From assembly GCF_000759535.1 (NCBI RefSeq), contig NZ_CP009455.1, positions 3,534,001-3,598,000 of the forward strand: 64,000 nucleotides of DNA, in the 5' to 3' direction. The notes beneath the pieces are model-generated. The model was not told the origin of the DNA, did no database searches, and saw only the letters and a program-made list of their open reading frames with translations. This DNA comes from Pseudomonas cremoricolorata. GTDB lineage: Bacteria; Pseudomonadota; Gammaproteobacteria; Pseudomonadales; Pseudomonadaceae. Shown here piece by piece: positions 17,480 to 26,369 of the stretch (positions within the stretch are counted from its first letter, which is position 1; the number at the start of each line of letters is the position of its first letter). Position numbers and translations under genes: made by a program.

Positions 17480-17979
17480 TCGCCTGGGCCCAAGGCACCG
17501 CGTTGCTGTTGATCCTGGCGTCCTGCTGGGGCGCATATCAGCATGGCCGCTCGGTGGAGCGTGCCCAGGCCAGCCTCGTAGCCGCCGAACGTGCCAGCGC
17601 CGCTAGCCGGGCCGAAGCGAGGGCACAGCGCAGTGCGCGCGCGTTCGAGCAGCAACGCGCACAAGCTCAGGAGCAGGTCAGAACCCATGCTTACGAACAA
17701 CGACAGGCAGCGACTGCTGAGGCTAGTGCTGCTGCCGCTGCTGGTCAGCGCCTGCAGCACGCCGCGGCCCAGCTCGCTGCCCGCGCCGAGTGCCCAGGCG
17801 TGGATACCGCCGCTGCCACTCGAGGCAAGGCAGCCACCCGCGCCGCCATGGTGCTCTCCGAGCTGCTCGCACGGGCTGATGCGCGAGCGGGAGAACTGGC
17901 GAAGGCTTATGACGCAGCCCGAATAGCCGGTTCGCTGTGTGAAGCGTCTTACACTGCATTGGCCCGTCCGCTCGAATAA
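17476..17979 (+). CDS. Inner-membrane spanin Rz-like
   Basis: A 167-aa i-spanin. One N-terminal membrane helix (about residues 5-20, ALLLILASCWGAY) is followed by a long alanine/glutamine/arginine-rich coiled coil and a C-terminal helix. Spanins fuse inner and outer membranes in the last step of lysis. The ATG overlaps the endolysin stop, giving R-Rz coupling. A second reading frame with a lipobox is nested inside it, which strongly supports the assignment. Confidence 0.87.
   Translation: MIAWAQGTALLLILASCWGAYQHGRSVERAQASLVAAERASAASRAEARAQRSARAFEQQRAQAQEQVRTHAYEQRQAATAEASAAAAAGQRLQHAAAQLAARAECPGVDTAAATRGKAATRAAMVLSELLARADARAGELAKAYDAARIAGSLCEASYTALARPLE
17687..17926 (+). CDS. Outer-membrane spanin lipoprotein Rz1-like, nested in Rz
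   Basis: A 79-aa protein read in the +1 frame wholly inside Rz. It begins MLTNNDRQRLLRLVLLPLLVSAC, with a basic N terminus, a hydrophobic core and the lipobox LVSA-C for signal peptidase II. The mature part is proline-rich (STPRPSSLPAPS, IPPLPLEARQPPAPP), typical of Rz1 proteins. AGGAG lies about 13 bases before the ATG. The frame is open further upstream, but only this start yields a lipoprotein signal. Confidence 0.87.
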   Translation: MLTNNDRQRLLRLVLLPLLVSACSTPRPSSLPAPSAQAWIPPLPLEARQPPAPPWCSPSCSHGLMRERENWRRLMTQPE

Positions 17980-18254
17980 CTCCCGTCATCGATTCCGGAT
18001 CATTGAACATACGGCTCTATCAATCAAAAAGTTGCTGTTCAGTTCAAGGGCCTATTGGTTTTTGCGCGCAATCCAGCTTCTCAGTGTTTGTTTTTCCGAC
18101 CTTTTTCAAGACGTGTCGGGGCTGCCTGAATCGCATTCATTGACCGCCCGATCGTTGAGCGCGTAAGCCTCCACGTCGTTGTTTCTCTCTAGCAGTATTC
18201 GCGACTGTTTCACCCAGCACACCGTTGTAGTTTCTTACTTAAGGAATACGAAAA
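17980..18254 (+). other. Gap between lysis genes and tailspike
   Basis: This 275-base gap is clearly AT-richer than the surrounding genes and holds no convincing gene. A weak promoter candidate (TTGACC at 18140, then GTAAGC 17 bases on) may serve the tailspike gene, whose AAGGAA ribosome site lies just before its ATG. The composition change is compatible with the tailspike having been acquired separately. Confidence 0.4.
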
Positions 18255-20402
18255 ATGTCTGATGACACTCAAGTAACACTGCAAGCGATTACTGCCGATC
18301 AGCCAAGTATCAAAGACTTCGGCGCCATCGGTGACGGCACGTTGCACCTCGTTTCGGAATGGTATACGCCGGGCGCTGCAGCCTATCGCGGATATGCCGA
18401 CCTGGCCGCCGTTCAAGTCGACTATCCCCATGTACGGCAATCTTCCGATTCGATCGACTGGGCCGCTACCCAGGCCGGCCTGGATGCTTGTGCGGGCTCG
18501 GCGCTTCGCGTACCCCAAGGCACCTATCTGCTGACCGATACCTGCTACGTCAATGCGGGAACCACCGTTTATGGCGTAGGGGTGGGCGATAACTGGGCGG
18601 TGACTTCATCTGTCAAGGGGGCACGATTCAAGCTGTCGGGTGAGGGGGTGAAACGTATCTGGACCGATGTCGGTGCGCCGGACACGCCTGCCGGTACCCT
18701 GGTCGACGCGCCGGTGGCCATCATGTTCGCGTTGTGTGGTTCGGGCATCATGTTGTCCAACTTCGCTGTCGAGGGTGGTTCAGCAACCGATGGCTCCGAC
18801 ACTTGGTTCGCGGGCATCTTCAACGCGGGCGTACGACGAACGCTGCTCGATCGCATCGACGTCGTAGGTACTTTTCTAAAGGCTGGTGTATATGTCGACG
18901 GTACCTGGTCGAAAACCAACACGGCACTGCGCAACATTCACCGCGATACCTACGGGCGCGACGTGCCGTCAGACCAGGCCTCGAACGAGTTCACTTATCA
19001 GAACTGCTGGTTCAAAGGCGGTAACTGGGGCCTGTACGCCAAAGGTACGGACCGCACCGATACCAGTGCGGATATCTGGTCACCTGGCGGTGTCTCCGAT
19101 CTGGTCGGGTTCGCCAGTCGTATCGACAACACGCCGTTGGGCGAGCGTCCCAACTTTCCTGAAGATTCGGGTGGCTACTATCGCGACTTCCACAACGGTT
19201 TTCAGAACAGGCGGCATTTCAGTTGCCGGATCGGCAGTCAGTCCGCCTACGGCATCTTTCTCGATCGCGGCCGCTTCGAGCAGTTCGACGGTTTTTATGG
19301 GGAGACCCGCGCTGAGCGCTGTGTCACTCAAGCTGTCGAGAAGACGATTGGCGATCTTGGCGTGGTCGCGGTGCCTGCCAACTTTGGCGGTGACTGGGGC
19401 AACGGTAACCCGGTGACCTATCGGGTGTATCTGACTGATTCCAGTCGGATCGACGTGCTCCAGCAGGCCGTCAGGATCGGCGCCACATGGACGACCGAAA
19501 CGGGTAGCTTCGTGCTGAGCGGGGTCAACTTCGATCAGGTCACTGGCCGCGCCTACTTGATGACCAGCGCAGTCCAGGGCTCGATCAGCGCGGGGCAGGC
19601 GCTCAGTCAAGCAGCCGGGCAGACTGCGGCCAACGGCGGCTTCTATGCCACTGACCGTAGTGAGGCGGTGCAAACCTCTGGGCAGACGGCATTCAAGACT
19701 GCCGGCCCGTTGAACGCCTTCTTTGGTCCAACCACCCACACTCGCTATCTACGCACCGCAGGCCTTGCCTCGACGAGCAGGCAACTGCTGGCCACGGCCA
19801 GTGACGAGGTGTCGTTCAACTGCGATAGCCCTCAATTCAACGTATTCGTGAACCGCTACGGCTTCAACGCCGACCTCAGCACCTACCGCATGCGCTACCT
19901 GGGTACCAGCCTGGAAAGCTACAACGAAATGAACCTGGGCTCAGCGTCGCGCAAATGCGGCACCGTGTTCGCCAGAACCGGCTCGATCAGCACCTCGGAT
20001 GCGCGCTTGAAAACGCCAGTGCGTGCCTTCACTGCGCAGGAGTTGGGCGCAGCTATGGCACTGGGCGGTGAAATCGGTTTCTACCAGTTCCTCGCCGCGA
20101 TCGAGGACAAGCGCAAGGCAGGTGAGAACGCGCGTGAACACTGCGGCATGACAGTGCAGCGGGTGATCGAAGTGTTTCAGGAACACGGCCTGGACCCGTT
20201 CAACTATTCGTTCATCTGCCACGACTGCTGGGACGACGAGTTCGAGACGGTGGAGGGTCAGCGGGTGCAGACGCGATCGGCCGGTGATGAGTTCAGCTTC
20301 CGCATCTCGGGTCTGATTCTGTTCATCACCCGTGGGCTGGTGCACATGAGCAAAGACAACCAGACTCGTCTGGATGCGCTGGACGCCTTGCTGCGGCCTT
20401 GA
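18255..20402 (+). CDS. Tailspike: pectate-lyase-like fold with S74 self-cleaving chaperone
   Basis: A 715-aa receptor-binding protein. Residues about 16-110 (SIKDFGAIGDG, AATQAGLDACAG, LRVPQGTYLL) are the start of a right-handed beta-helix of the pectate-lyase-3 type. It is usual in tailspikes that bind or cut surface polysaccharide. The C terminus is an intramolecular chaperone of the peptidase S74 family: TSDARLK with Ser581 as the expected nucleophile, then EIGFYQFL, REHCGMTVQRVIEVF and HGLDPFNYSFICHD. Trimer folding followed by cleavage before Ser581 would release about 135 residues. No hydrolase active site can be assigned from sequence alone. It is the last gene of the prophage strand run. 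Confidence 0.85.
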   Translation: MSDDTQVTLQAITADQPSIKDFGAIGDGTLHLVSEWYTPGAAAYRGYADLAAVQVDYPHVRQSSDSIDWAATQAGLDACAGSALRVPQGTYLLTDTCYVNAGTTVYGVGVGDNWAVTSSVKGARFKLSGEGVKRIWTDVGAPDTPAGTLVDAPVAIMFALCGSGIMLSNFAVEGGSATDGSDTWFAGIFNAGVRRTLLDRIDVVGTFLKAGVYVDGTWSKTNTALRNIHRDTYGRDVPSDQASNEFTYQNCWFKGGNWGLYAKGTDRTDTSADIWSPGGVSDLVGFASRIDNTPLGERPNFPEDSGGYYRDFHNGFQNRRHFSCRIGSQSAYGIFLDRGRFEQFDGFYGETRAERCVTQAVEKTIGDLGVVAVPANFGGDWGNGNPVTYRVYLTDSSRIDVLQQAVRIGATWTTETGSFVLSGVNFDQVTGRAYLMTSAVQGSISAGQALSQAAGQTAANGGFYATDRSEAVQTSGQTAFKTAGPLNAFFGPTTHTRYLRTAGLASTSRQLLATASDEVSFNCDSPQFNVFVNRYGFNADLSTYRMRYLGTSLESYNEMNLGSASRKCGTVFARTGSISTSDARLKTPVRAFTAQELGAAMALGGEIGFYQFLAAIEDKRKAGENAREHCGMTVQRVIEVFQEHGLDPFNYSFICHDCWDDEFETVEGQRVQTRSAGDEFSFRISGLILFITRGLVHMSKDNQTRLDALDALLRP

Positions 20403-20408
20403 AACGCC

Positions 20409-20443
20409 ACACCCGACTCGGTTTAGTACCGAGTCGGGTGTTT
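20409..20443 (+). terminator. Terminator after tailspike
   Basis: Perfect 13-bp stem ACACCCGACTCGG / CCGAGTCGGGTGT with a seven-base loop TTTAGTA and a short TTTA tail, beginning six bases after the tailspike stop. It closes the phage late transcription unit. Confidence 0.8.
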
Positions 20444-20833
20444 AGATGGCCAATGGGGCTGTTAAACGTCTGCGCCAATAGTCGTATTGAACTGGCAACT
20501 TTCGGGATAAATAACGTGGCCACTTGATCTGAATCAATACAGTTTCAAATAAAATAGGCATATCAGTCAGTTCATCAATTTTATTTATCAGTCAATTGAC
20601 GCTGTAAATTGGCTTGTTCCCCGTAGGGTTATTAGAATGGCGACCGCGCCTTATTGACGCATCGTTCGCCCGAACATTTAGTCGGCGTGAAATAAATACT
20701 CTGCTCCGCTGATAAAACTTTCAACTGAGCCTTGAACTTCACGCCGCACTTTTCGCACTTCTTTATTGCGTGGCTTCTGCCACCGCGCCCGTTCGACCTG
20801 AATAAAGTCGCGGGTGTGCACGAGGGATGGTTC
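20444..20833 (+). other. AT-rich junction between prophage and formate dehydrogenase genes
   Basis: About 390 bases with a composition far more AT-rich than either side, especially 20520-20640. It holds an Anr/Fnr box with nearby A/T-rich -10-like sequence (TAAAAT at 20550), and a doubtful minus-strand reading frame. No tRNA gene, integrase or duplicated attachment core can be recognised. The prophage right end must lie here or just after the terminator, but the exact attachment site cannot be fixed without the left end. Confidence 0.5.
20524..20537 (+). promoter_or_regulatory. Anr/Fnr-type box TTGATCTGAATCAA
   Basis: A perfect match to the TTGAT-N4-ATCAA consensus recognised by Anr in Pseudomonas and Fnr in E. 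coli. With the box at -41.5, transcription would start near 20572, leaving an untranslated leader of about 260 bases before fdnG. Activation of fdnGHI under low oxygen fits E. coli fdnGHI, which is Fnr-dependent. Confidence 0.65.
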
Positions 20834-20835
20834 AT
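20632..20835 (-). CDS. Possible small four-cysteine protein (doubtful)
   Basis: A 67-codon minus-strand frame whose C-terminal half reads KKCEKCGVKFKAQLK, then TKCSGERCVNKARSPF. The CxxC and Cx4C pairs look like a small zinc-ribbon, and codons in this half are AT-rich, unlike a shadow of a GC-rich gene. Against it, the only ATG gives an unconvincing N terminus overlapping the fdnG start codon, and no ribosome site is evident. It could be the tail of a decayed gene. Confidence 0.25.
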   Translation of the reverse strand: MNHPSCTPATLFRSNGRGGRSHAIKKCEKCGVKFKAQLKVLSAEQSIYFTPTKCSGERCVNKARSPF

Positions 20836-23800
20836 GGCACTTGGCCGAAGACAGTTTTTCAAACTTTGCACCGCCGGTGCGGCAGCGGCCACCACCGCTT
20901 CACTGGGCTTCGCGCCAGCCGTGGCCAATGCCAGCCAGTCCCGTCAGTACAAGCTGCTGCGGGCCAAGGAAACGCGCAACAACTGCACGTACTGCTCGGT
21001 GGGCTGCGGCATCCTCATGTACAGCCTGGGCGACGGTGCCAAGAACGCCAAGGCGCGGATTTTCCACATCGAGGGCGACCCGGATCATCCGGTCAGCCGC
21101 GGCTCGTTGTGCCCCAAGGGCGCAGGCTTGGTGGACTACATCCACAGCGAACAGCGCCTGCTTTACCCCGAATACCGCGCGCCGGGTTCGAGCACCTGGC
21201 AGCGCATCACCTGGGACTACGCCATCGAGCGCATCGCCCGACTGATGAAAGACGACCGCGACGCCAACTTCATCGCCACTAACGCCAAGGGCGTGACGGT
21301 CAACCGCTGGCTGTCCACCGGCATGCTCTGCTCGTCGGCCGCCAGCAGTGAAACCGGCGCCCTCGACCAGCGCTTCACCCGTGCACTGGGCATCCTTGGC
21401 ACCGACAGCCAGGCGCGGGTCTGCCATGCGCCGACGGTGGCGGCCCTGGCGCCGACCTTCGGCCGCGGGGCGATGACCAACAACTGGGTCGACATCAAGA
21501 ACGCCAACGTCGTGCTCATCATGGGCGGCAACCCGGCCGAGGCGCATCCGGTGGGCTTCAAGTGGGTGATCGAGGCGAAGATTCGCAACGGCGCCAAGGT
21601 CATCGTGGTCGACCCGCGCTTCAACCGCAGCGCCTCGGTGGCGGACATCTACGCGCCAGTGCGCGCCGGCTCCGACATCACCTTCCTGATGGGCATGGTC
21701 AACTACCTGCTGACCCACGACCGCATCCAGCACGAATACGTGCGCGCCTACACCAACGCCTCGTTGATCGTTCGTGACGACTACCGTTTCGACGACGGCC
21801 TGTTCAGCGGCTACGACGCCAAGACCAAGCGCTACGACCGTAGCTCCTGGGCCTATGAGCTCGACGCCCAGGGCCACGCCCGACGCGACTTGAGCCTGAG
21901 TCACCCGCGCTGCGTGTTCAACCTGCTCAAGCAGCACGTCAGCCGCTACACCCCGGACATGGTCAGCCAGCTGTGCGGCACGCCGGTGGAGGACTTCCTC
22001 GAAATCTGCGAGATCATGGCCAGCACCAGCGTGCCGGACAAGACCGCGACCTTCCTCTACGCCCTGGGCTGGACCCACCACACCACCGGTGCGCAGATGA
22101 TCCGTGGCTCAGGGATGATCCAGCTGCTGCTGGGCAACGTCGGTATGGCTGGCGGCGGGGTCAACGCCTTGCGGGGCCACTCCAACATCCAGGGCTACAC
22201 CGACTTGGGGCTGTTGTCCCAGCGCCTGCCGGGCTACATGAACCTGCCGTCCGACGAGCAGCACGACCTGGCCACCTACCTGGCGCAGACCACCCCGGCG
22301 GCGCAGTTGCCCGAGCAGGTCAACTACTACCAGCACACGCCCAAATTCTTCGTCAGCCTGATGAAGAGCCTGTATGGCGAAAAGGCCACCGCAGCCAACG
22401 ACTGGGGCTTCGACTGGTTGCCCAAGTGGGATGAAAGCTACGACGTACTGAACTTCGCCAACCGCATGTACGACGGCAAGGTCAACGGCTACATCGCCCA
22501 GGGCTTCAACCCGATCGCGGCGTTTCCCGACAAGAACAAGGCCGCGGCCGCGCTGGCCAAGCTCAAGTTCCTGGTGATCATCGACCCGCTGGCCACGGAA
22601 ACCTCGAGTTTCTGGCAGAACCATGGCGAGTCCAACGACGTCGACCCGGCGCAGATTCAGACCGAGGTGTTCCGCCTGCCGTCCAGCTGCTTTGCCGAAG
22701 AAAACGGCTCGATCGTCAATTCCGGGCGCTGGCTGCAATGGCACTGGGCCGGTGCTGCGCCACCGGGCGAGGCCTGGCACGACGGCAAGATTCTCGGCCA
22801 CCTGTTCATGAAGCTGCGCGAGCTGTATCGCCAGGAAGGCGGCGCCTGTCCAGAGCAGGTGCTGAACATGGCCTGGGACTACAAAGACCCTTACGACCCC
22901 GACCCGGAAGAGGTGGCCAAGGAATCCAACGGCTACGCCCTGGCCGATCTGCACGACGAGCAAGGCAAGCTGATTCTGCGCAAGGGTCAGTTGCTCGATA
23001 ACTTCGGCCAGCTGCGTGACGACGGCAGCACCCAGTGCTTCAACTGGGTGTTCGCCGGCTGCTGGACCGAGGCGGGCAACCAGATGGCCCGGCGCGACAA
23101 CGCCGACAGCGGCCTGGGCTGCACACCGGGCTGGGCCTGGGCCTGGCCGCAGAACCGGCGCATTCTCTACAACCGCGCCTCGGCTGACCCGCAAGGCAAG
23201 CCGTGGGACCCCAAGCGCAAGGTCATCAGTTGGGACGGCGAGCGCTGGAGCGGCATCGACGTGCCGGACTTCCCGGTCACGGTCGCCCCTGGCACGCAGA
23301 CTAGCCCGTTCATCATGCTGCCCGAAGGGGTAGGGCGGTTGTTTTCGGTGGGGGCGATGAATGACGGCCCGTTCCCAGAGCACTACGAACCCACCGAAAG
23401 CCCGCTGGCGAGCAACCCGCTGCACCCGGCGGTGAGCAAGAGTCCGACCGCGCGGCTGTACGACGGCGACCGGGCGCGCATGGGCAGCCGCGAGGAGTTC
23501 CCGCACGTGGCGACCACCTATTCGATCACCGAACTGTTCCGCCACTGGACCAAGCATTCGCGGCTCAACGCCATCGTTCAGCCCGAGCAGTTCGTCGAGA
23601 TCGGCGAGGCGCTGGCCCGGGACAAGGGCATCGTTCAGGGCGATCTGGTCAAGGTCAGTACCAAGCGCGGCTACATCAAGGCCAAGGCCGTGGTGACCAA
23701 GCGCATTCGTCGTCTGCAAATCGACGGTCAGCCCGTCGACACCATCGGTATTCCCTGCCACTGGGGCTTCGAAGGGGCGACGCGCAAGGGCTTTCTGGCC

Positions 23801-23884
23801 AACACGCTGACCCCTGGGGTCGGCGAATCGAATACCAATACCCCGGAATACAAGGCGTTCCTGGTGAGCGTGGAAAAGGCCTGA
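20834..23884 (+). CDS. fdnG: Formate dehydrogenase-N/O type catalytic subunit, cysteine form
   Basis: A 1016-aa molybdopterin enzyme oxidising formate to CO2 on the periplasmic side of the membrane. A Tat signal is present (GRRQFFKLC, cleavage after about residue 33), then the [4Fe-4S] site [10 protein letters not shown]...LCPKG near residues 50-95. Position 197, in [11 protein letters not shown], is cysteine (TGC) where E. coli FdnG and FdoG have selenocysteine (TGA). Length matches E. coli FdnG (1015 aa). The ATG at 20834 was chosen because GAGGGA precedes it and it places the twin arginine correctly; the frame is open upstream but would bury the signal. It is followed by the Fe-S subunit after 13 bases. 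Confidence 0.93.
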   Translation: MALGRRQFFKLCTAGAAAATTASLGFAPAVANASQSRQYKLLRAKETRNNCTYCSVGCGILMYSLGDGAKNAKARIFHIEGDPDHPVSRGSLCPKGAGLVDYIHSEQRLLYPEYRAPGSSTWQRITWDYAIERIARLMKDDRDANFIATNAKGVTVNRWLSTGMLCSSAASSETGALDQRFTRALGILGTDSQARVCHAPTVAALAPTFGRGAMTNNWVDIKNANVVLIMGGNPAEAHPVGFKWVIEAKIRNGAKVIVVDPRFNRSASVADIYAPVRAGSDITFLMGMVNYLLTHDRIQHEYVRAYTNASLIVRDDYRFDDGLFSGYDAKTKRYDRSSWAYELDAQGHARRDLSLSHPRCVFNLLKQHVSRYTPDMVSQLCGTPVEDFLEICEIMASTSVPDKTATFLYALGWTHHTTGAQMIRGSGMIQLLLGNVGMAGGGVNALRGHSNIQGYTDLGLLSQRLPGYMNLPSDEQHDLATYLAQTTPAAQLPEQVNYYQHTPKFFVSLMKSLYGEKATAANDWGFDWLPKWDESYDVLNFANRMYDGKVNGYIAQGFNPIAAFPDKNKAAAALAKLKFLVIIDPLATETSSFWQNHGESNDVDPAQIQTEVFRLPSSCFAEENGSIVNSGRWLQWHWAGAAPPGEAWHDGKILGHLFMKLRELYRQEGGACPEQVLNMAWDYKDPYDPDPEEVAKESNGYALADLHDEQGKLILRKGQLLDNFGQLRDDGSTQCFNWVFAGCWTEAGNQMARRDNADSGLGCTPGWAWAWPQNRRILYNRASADPQGKPWDPKRKVISWDGERWSGIDVPDFPVTVAPGTQTSPFIMLPEGVGRLFSVGAMNDGPFPEHYEPTESPLASNPLHPAVSKSPTARLYDGDRARMGSREEFPHVATTYSITELFRHWTKHSRLNAIVQPEQFVEIGEALARDKGIVQGDLVKVSTKRGYIKAKAVVTKRIRRLQIDGQPVDTIGIPCHWGFEGATRKGFLANTLTPGVGESNTNTPEYKAFLVSVEKA

Positions 23885-23897
23885 GGAGCGACCGAAC

Positions 23898-24779
23898 ATG
23901 TCCCTGCAATCCCAAGACATCATTCGTCGTTCAGCGACGAATGCCTTCACCCCGGCGCCGCGCGCCCGCGACCATCAGGCCGAGGTGGCCAAGCTGATCG
24001 ATGTCAGCATCTGCATCGGCTGCAAGGCCTGCCAGGTCGCCTGCAACGAATGGAACGACCTGCGCGACGAGGTCGGCCACAACGTCGGCGTGTACGACAA
24101 CCCGGCTGACCTGACCCCGGACACCTGGACCCTGATGCGCTTCGACGAGCACGAAAACGAGGCCGGCAAACTGGAATGGCTGATTCGCAAGGACGGCTGC
24201 ATGCACTGCGCCGACCCGGGGTGCCTGAAGGCCTGCCCGCAACCGGGGGCGATCATCCAGTACGCCAACGGCATCGTCGATTTCCAGTCCGAGCACTGCA
24301 TCGGCTGCGGCTACTGCGTGGCCGGTTGCCCGTTCGATGTGCCGCGCATCAGCAAGAAGGACAACAAGGCCTACAAGTGCACGCTGTGCGTCGACCGCGT
24401 CAGCGTCGGCCAGGAGCCGGCTTGCGTGAAGACCTGCCCCACCGGTGCGATCAACTTCGGCAGCAAGGCCGACATGCTGGTGCAGGCCGAAGGCCGCGTC
24501 ACCGAGCTGCAGGGCCGCGGCTATGCCGGCGCCGGCATCTATGACCCGCAAGCGGTGGGCGGCACCCACGTGTTCTACGTGTTGCAACACGCCGACAAGC
24601 CGCAGCTGTACCACAAGCTCAACACCGACCCGCGCATCAGCAATGCCGTCGAGGGCTGGAAGGGCTGGCTCAAGCCGGTGGCGGCCGCGGCGTTCTTCGC
24701 CACCCTGGCCGGGACGATTTTCCACTACATCGGCGTCGGCCCCAACGAGGTCGAAGAAGACCAGCAGGAGCACGTGTGA
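23898..24779 (+). CDS. fdnH: Formate dehydrogenase iron-sulfur subunit
   Basis: A 293-aa electron-transfer subunit with four ferredoxin-type [4Fe-4S] motifs: [35 protein letters not shown] and [15 protein letters not shown]-terminal membrane anchor lies at about residues 255-280 ([19 protein letters not shown]). It passes electrons from the catalytic subunit to the cytochrome b subunit. The stop overlaps the next start (TGATG). Confidence 0.93.
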   Translation: MSLQSQDIIRRSATNAFTPAPRARDHQAEVAKLIDVSICIGCKACQVACNEWNDLRDEVGHNVGVYDNPADLTPDTWTLMRFDEHENEAGKLEWLIRKDGCMHCADPGCLKACPQPGAIIQYANGIVDFQSEHCIGCGYCVAGCPFDVPRISKKDNKAYKCTLCVDRVSVGQEPACVKTCPTGAINFGSKADMLVQAEGRVTELQGRGYAGAGIYDPQAVGGTHVFYVLQHADKPQLYHKLNTDPRISNAVEGWKGWLKPVAAAAFFATLAGTIFHYIGVGPNEVEEDQQEHV

Positions 24780-25411
24780 TGAACAAGGACAAACTGATTC
24801 TGCGCACCCGCTTCATCGACCGCGCCAGCCACTGGTTCATGGTGATCTGCTTCTTCCTGGTGGCGCTGTCCGGGCTGTCGTGGTTCTTCCCCTCGTTGAA
24901 CTGGCTGAGCGGCGTGTTCGGCACGCCGCAGCTGGCGCGGATCTTCCACCCGTTCCTCGGCGTGGTGGTGTTCGTGGTGCTGATGTTCCTGTTCGCCCGT
25001 TTCGTCAGGTACAACTTGCCCGAGCGCGAGGATGCGATCTGGTTTCGCAATGTCAAAAGCGTGCTGGCCGGCGACCACAGCAAGCCGTTGCAGATCGGCA
25101 AGTACAACGCCGGGCAGAAGGTGTTGTTCTGGGGAATCATGGCGCTGATCAGCGTATTGCTGCTCAGCGGCGTGGTGATCTGGCGACCGTGGTTCGCCCA
25201 CTACTTCAGCATTCCGATGATTCGTCTGGCGCTGTTCACCCATGCCCTGGCCGGGATTTCCCTGATGCTGTTGATCATTGGCCATGCCTACCTGGCGTTC
25301 TGGGTCAAAGGCTCGATTCGCGGCATGGTCACCGGCTATGTCTCGCGGCGCTGGGCCAAATCCCACCACGACCGCTGGTACCAGCAGATCTCCAAAGGTG
25401 ACGAACAGTGA
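24779..25411 (+). CDS. fdnI: Formate dehydrogenase cytochrome b556 subunit
   Basis: A 210-aa integral membrane protein with four predicted spans (FMVICFFLVALSGLSWFF, FLGVVVFVVLMFLFARF, VLFWGIMALISVLLLSGVVIW in part, and ALAGISLMLLIIGHAYLAFW in part). Histidines in RASHWF, FHPFLG, THALAG and GHAYLAF are candidates for the two haem b ligands. It delivers electrons to quinone. ATG 24779 is preferred over the GTG one codon earlier. It ends overlapping fdhE (GTGA). Confidence 0.92.
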   Translation: MNKDKLILRTRFIDRASHWFMVICFFLVALSGLSWFFPSLNWLSGVFGTPQLARIFHPFLGVVVFVVLMFLFARFVRYNLPEREDAIWFRNVKSVLAGDHSKPLQIGKYNAGQKVLFWGIMALISVLLLSGVVIWRPWFAHYFSIPMIRLALFTHALAGISLMLLIIGHAYLAFWVKGSIRGMVTGYVSRRWAKSHHDRWYQQISKGDEQ

Positions 25412-26316
25412 GCAGTATCACCCTCAGCGCCGTCGAGCAGCCCAGCGGTGGCGTCGGCGATATCGCCGCCTTGCTCCTGCCCGACCTGCGTCAGCACTAC
25501 GGGCGCCGCGCCGTACGCCTGCGACGACTGGCCGAGGCCCACGAGCATGGCGCTTACCTGGGCTTTGCCGCGCAGGTGGCCGAGGCCCAGCAAGCGTTGC
25601 TCGATAGCCTGCCGCTGCGGGCCGAGAGCGTGCAGCCGCTGCTGGCCAACTTCGGCCACGGCGCACCGCTGGACGTGTATCGGCTGAAGCGCTCGGGCTA
25701 CTGGCAGATGGCGCTGGAGTACCTGCTCGGCCAACTCGACGCTCAGCCTGATGGCGCGTTGGATGAGGTGATTCAAGGGCTGTTGGCCATGGGCCCGGAG
25801 CAGCGCGAAGTGTGCGCAGAGCACCTGTTGCAGGGTCGTTACGGGCAGGTAGAAAGCGGCCAGGCGGTGCTGCTGTGGGCGGCGTTGATGGTGTACTTCA
25901 CGCAGATCGCCGCGGCCTTGCCGCTCAGCGCCCAGGCGGCGGTGGGCGAGCAACGCCAGCTGTGCCCGGTGTGCAGCAGCGCCCCGGTGGCCAGCGTGAT
26001 TCTCAGCGGCAAGCAGGCCGGTCTGCGCTATCTGCACTGCGGCCTGTGCGAAAGCCGCTGGCACATGGTGCGGGTCAAGTGCAGCAACTGCGAGGCCACC
26101 GGCAAGCTCGACTACTGGTCGCTCGATCAGCACGACAGCGCGGTAAAAGCGGAAAGCTGCGGCGACTGCGACAGCTACTTGAAGGTGATGTACAGCGAGC
26201 ACGACCCGGCGGTTGACCCGGTGGCCGATGACCTCGCCTCGCTGGCGTTGGATGCCGAGCTGGAACAGCAGGGCTTTGCCCGCAGCAGCCTGAATCCGTT
26301 CGTGTTTCCGGGGTGA
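25408..26316 (+). CDS. fdhE: Formate dehydrogenase accessory protein FdhE
   Basis: A 302-aa cytoplasmic protein needed for maturation of Tat-exported formate dehydrogenases. Four CxxC pairs in the C-terminal half (CPVC, CGLC, CSNC, CGDC) are the rubredoxin-like metal sites of the family. The GTG start overlaps the fdnI stop. In many pseudomonads selA and selB follow this cluster; here the next gene is on the other strand, in keeping with a cysteine enzyme that needs no selenocysteine machinery. Confidence 0.92.
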   Translation: MSSITLSAVEQPSGGVGDIAALLLPDLRQHYGRRAVRLRRLAEAHEHGAYLGFAAQVAEAQQALLDSLPLRAESVQPLLANFGHGAPLDVYRLKRSGYWQMALEYLLGQLDAQPDGALDEVIQGLLAMGPEQREVCAEHLLQGRYGQVESGQAVLLWAALMVYFTQIAAALPLSAQAAVGEQRQLCPVCSSAPVASVILSGKQAGLRYLHCGLCESRWHMVRVKCSNCEATGKLDYWSLDQHDSAVKAESCGDCDSYLKVMYSEHDPAVDPVADDLASLALDAELEQQGFARSSLNPFVFPG

Positions 26317-26369
26317 GGTTCGTGGCCAGGGCCGCGTCTACAGGGGCGCAGCACCTGTAGGGGCGACCC

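Noticed and set aside
20403..20833. Prophage attachment site (attR)
   Set aside because: Without the left end of the prophage no duplicated core can be identified; no tRNA gene lies here.
21419..21424. Possible selenocysteine codon in fdnG
   Set aside because: The codon is TGC, not TGA, and the frame is continuous, so no SECIS element is needed.
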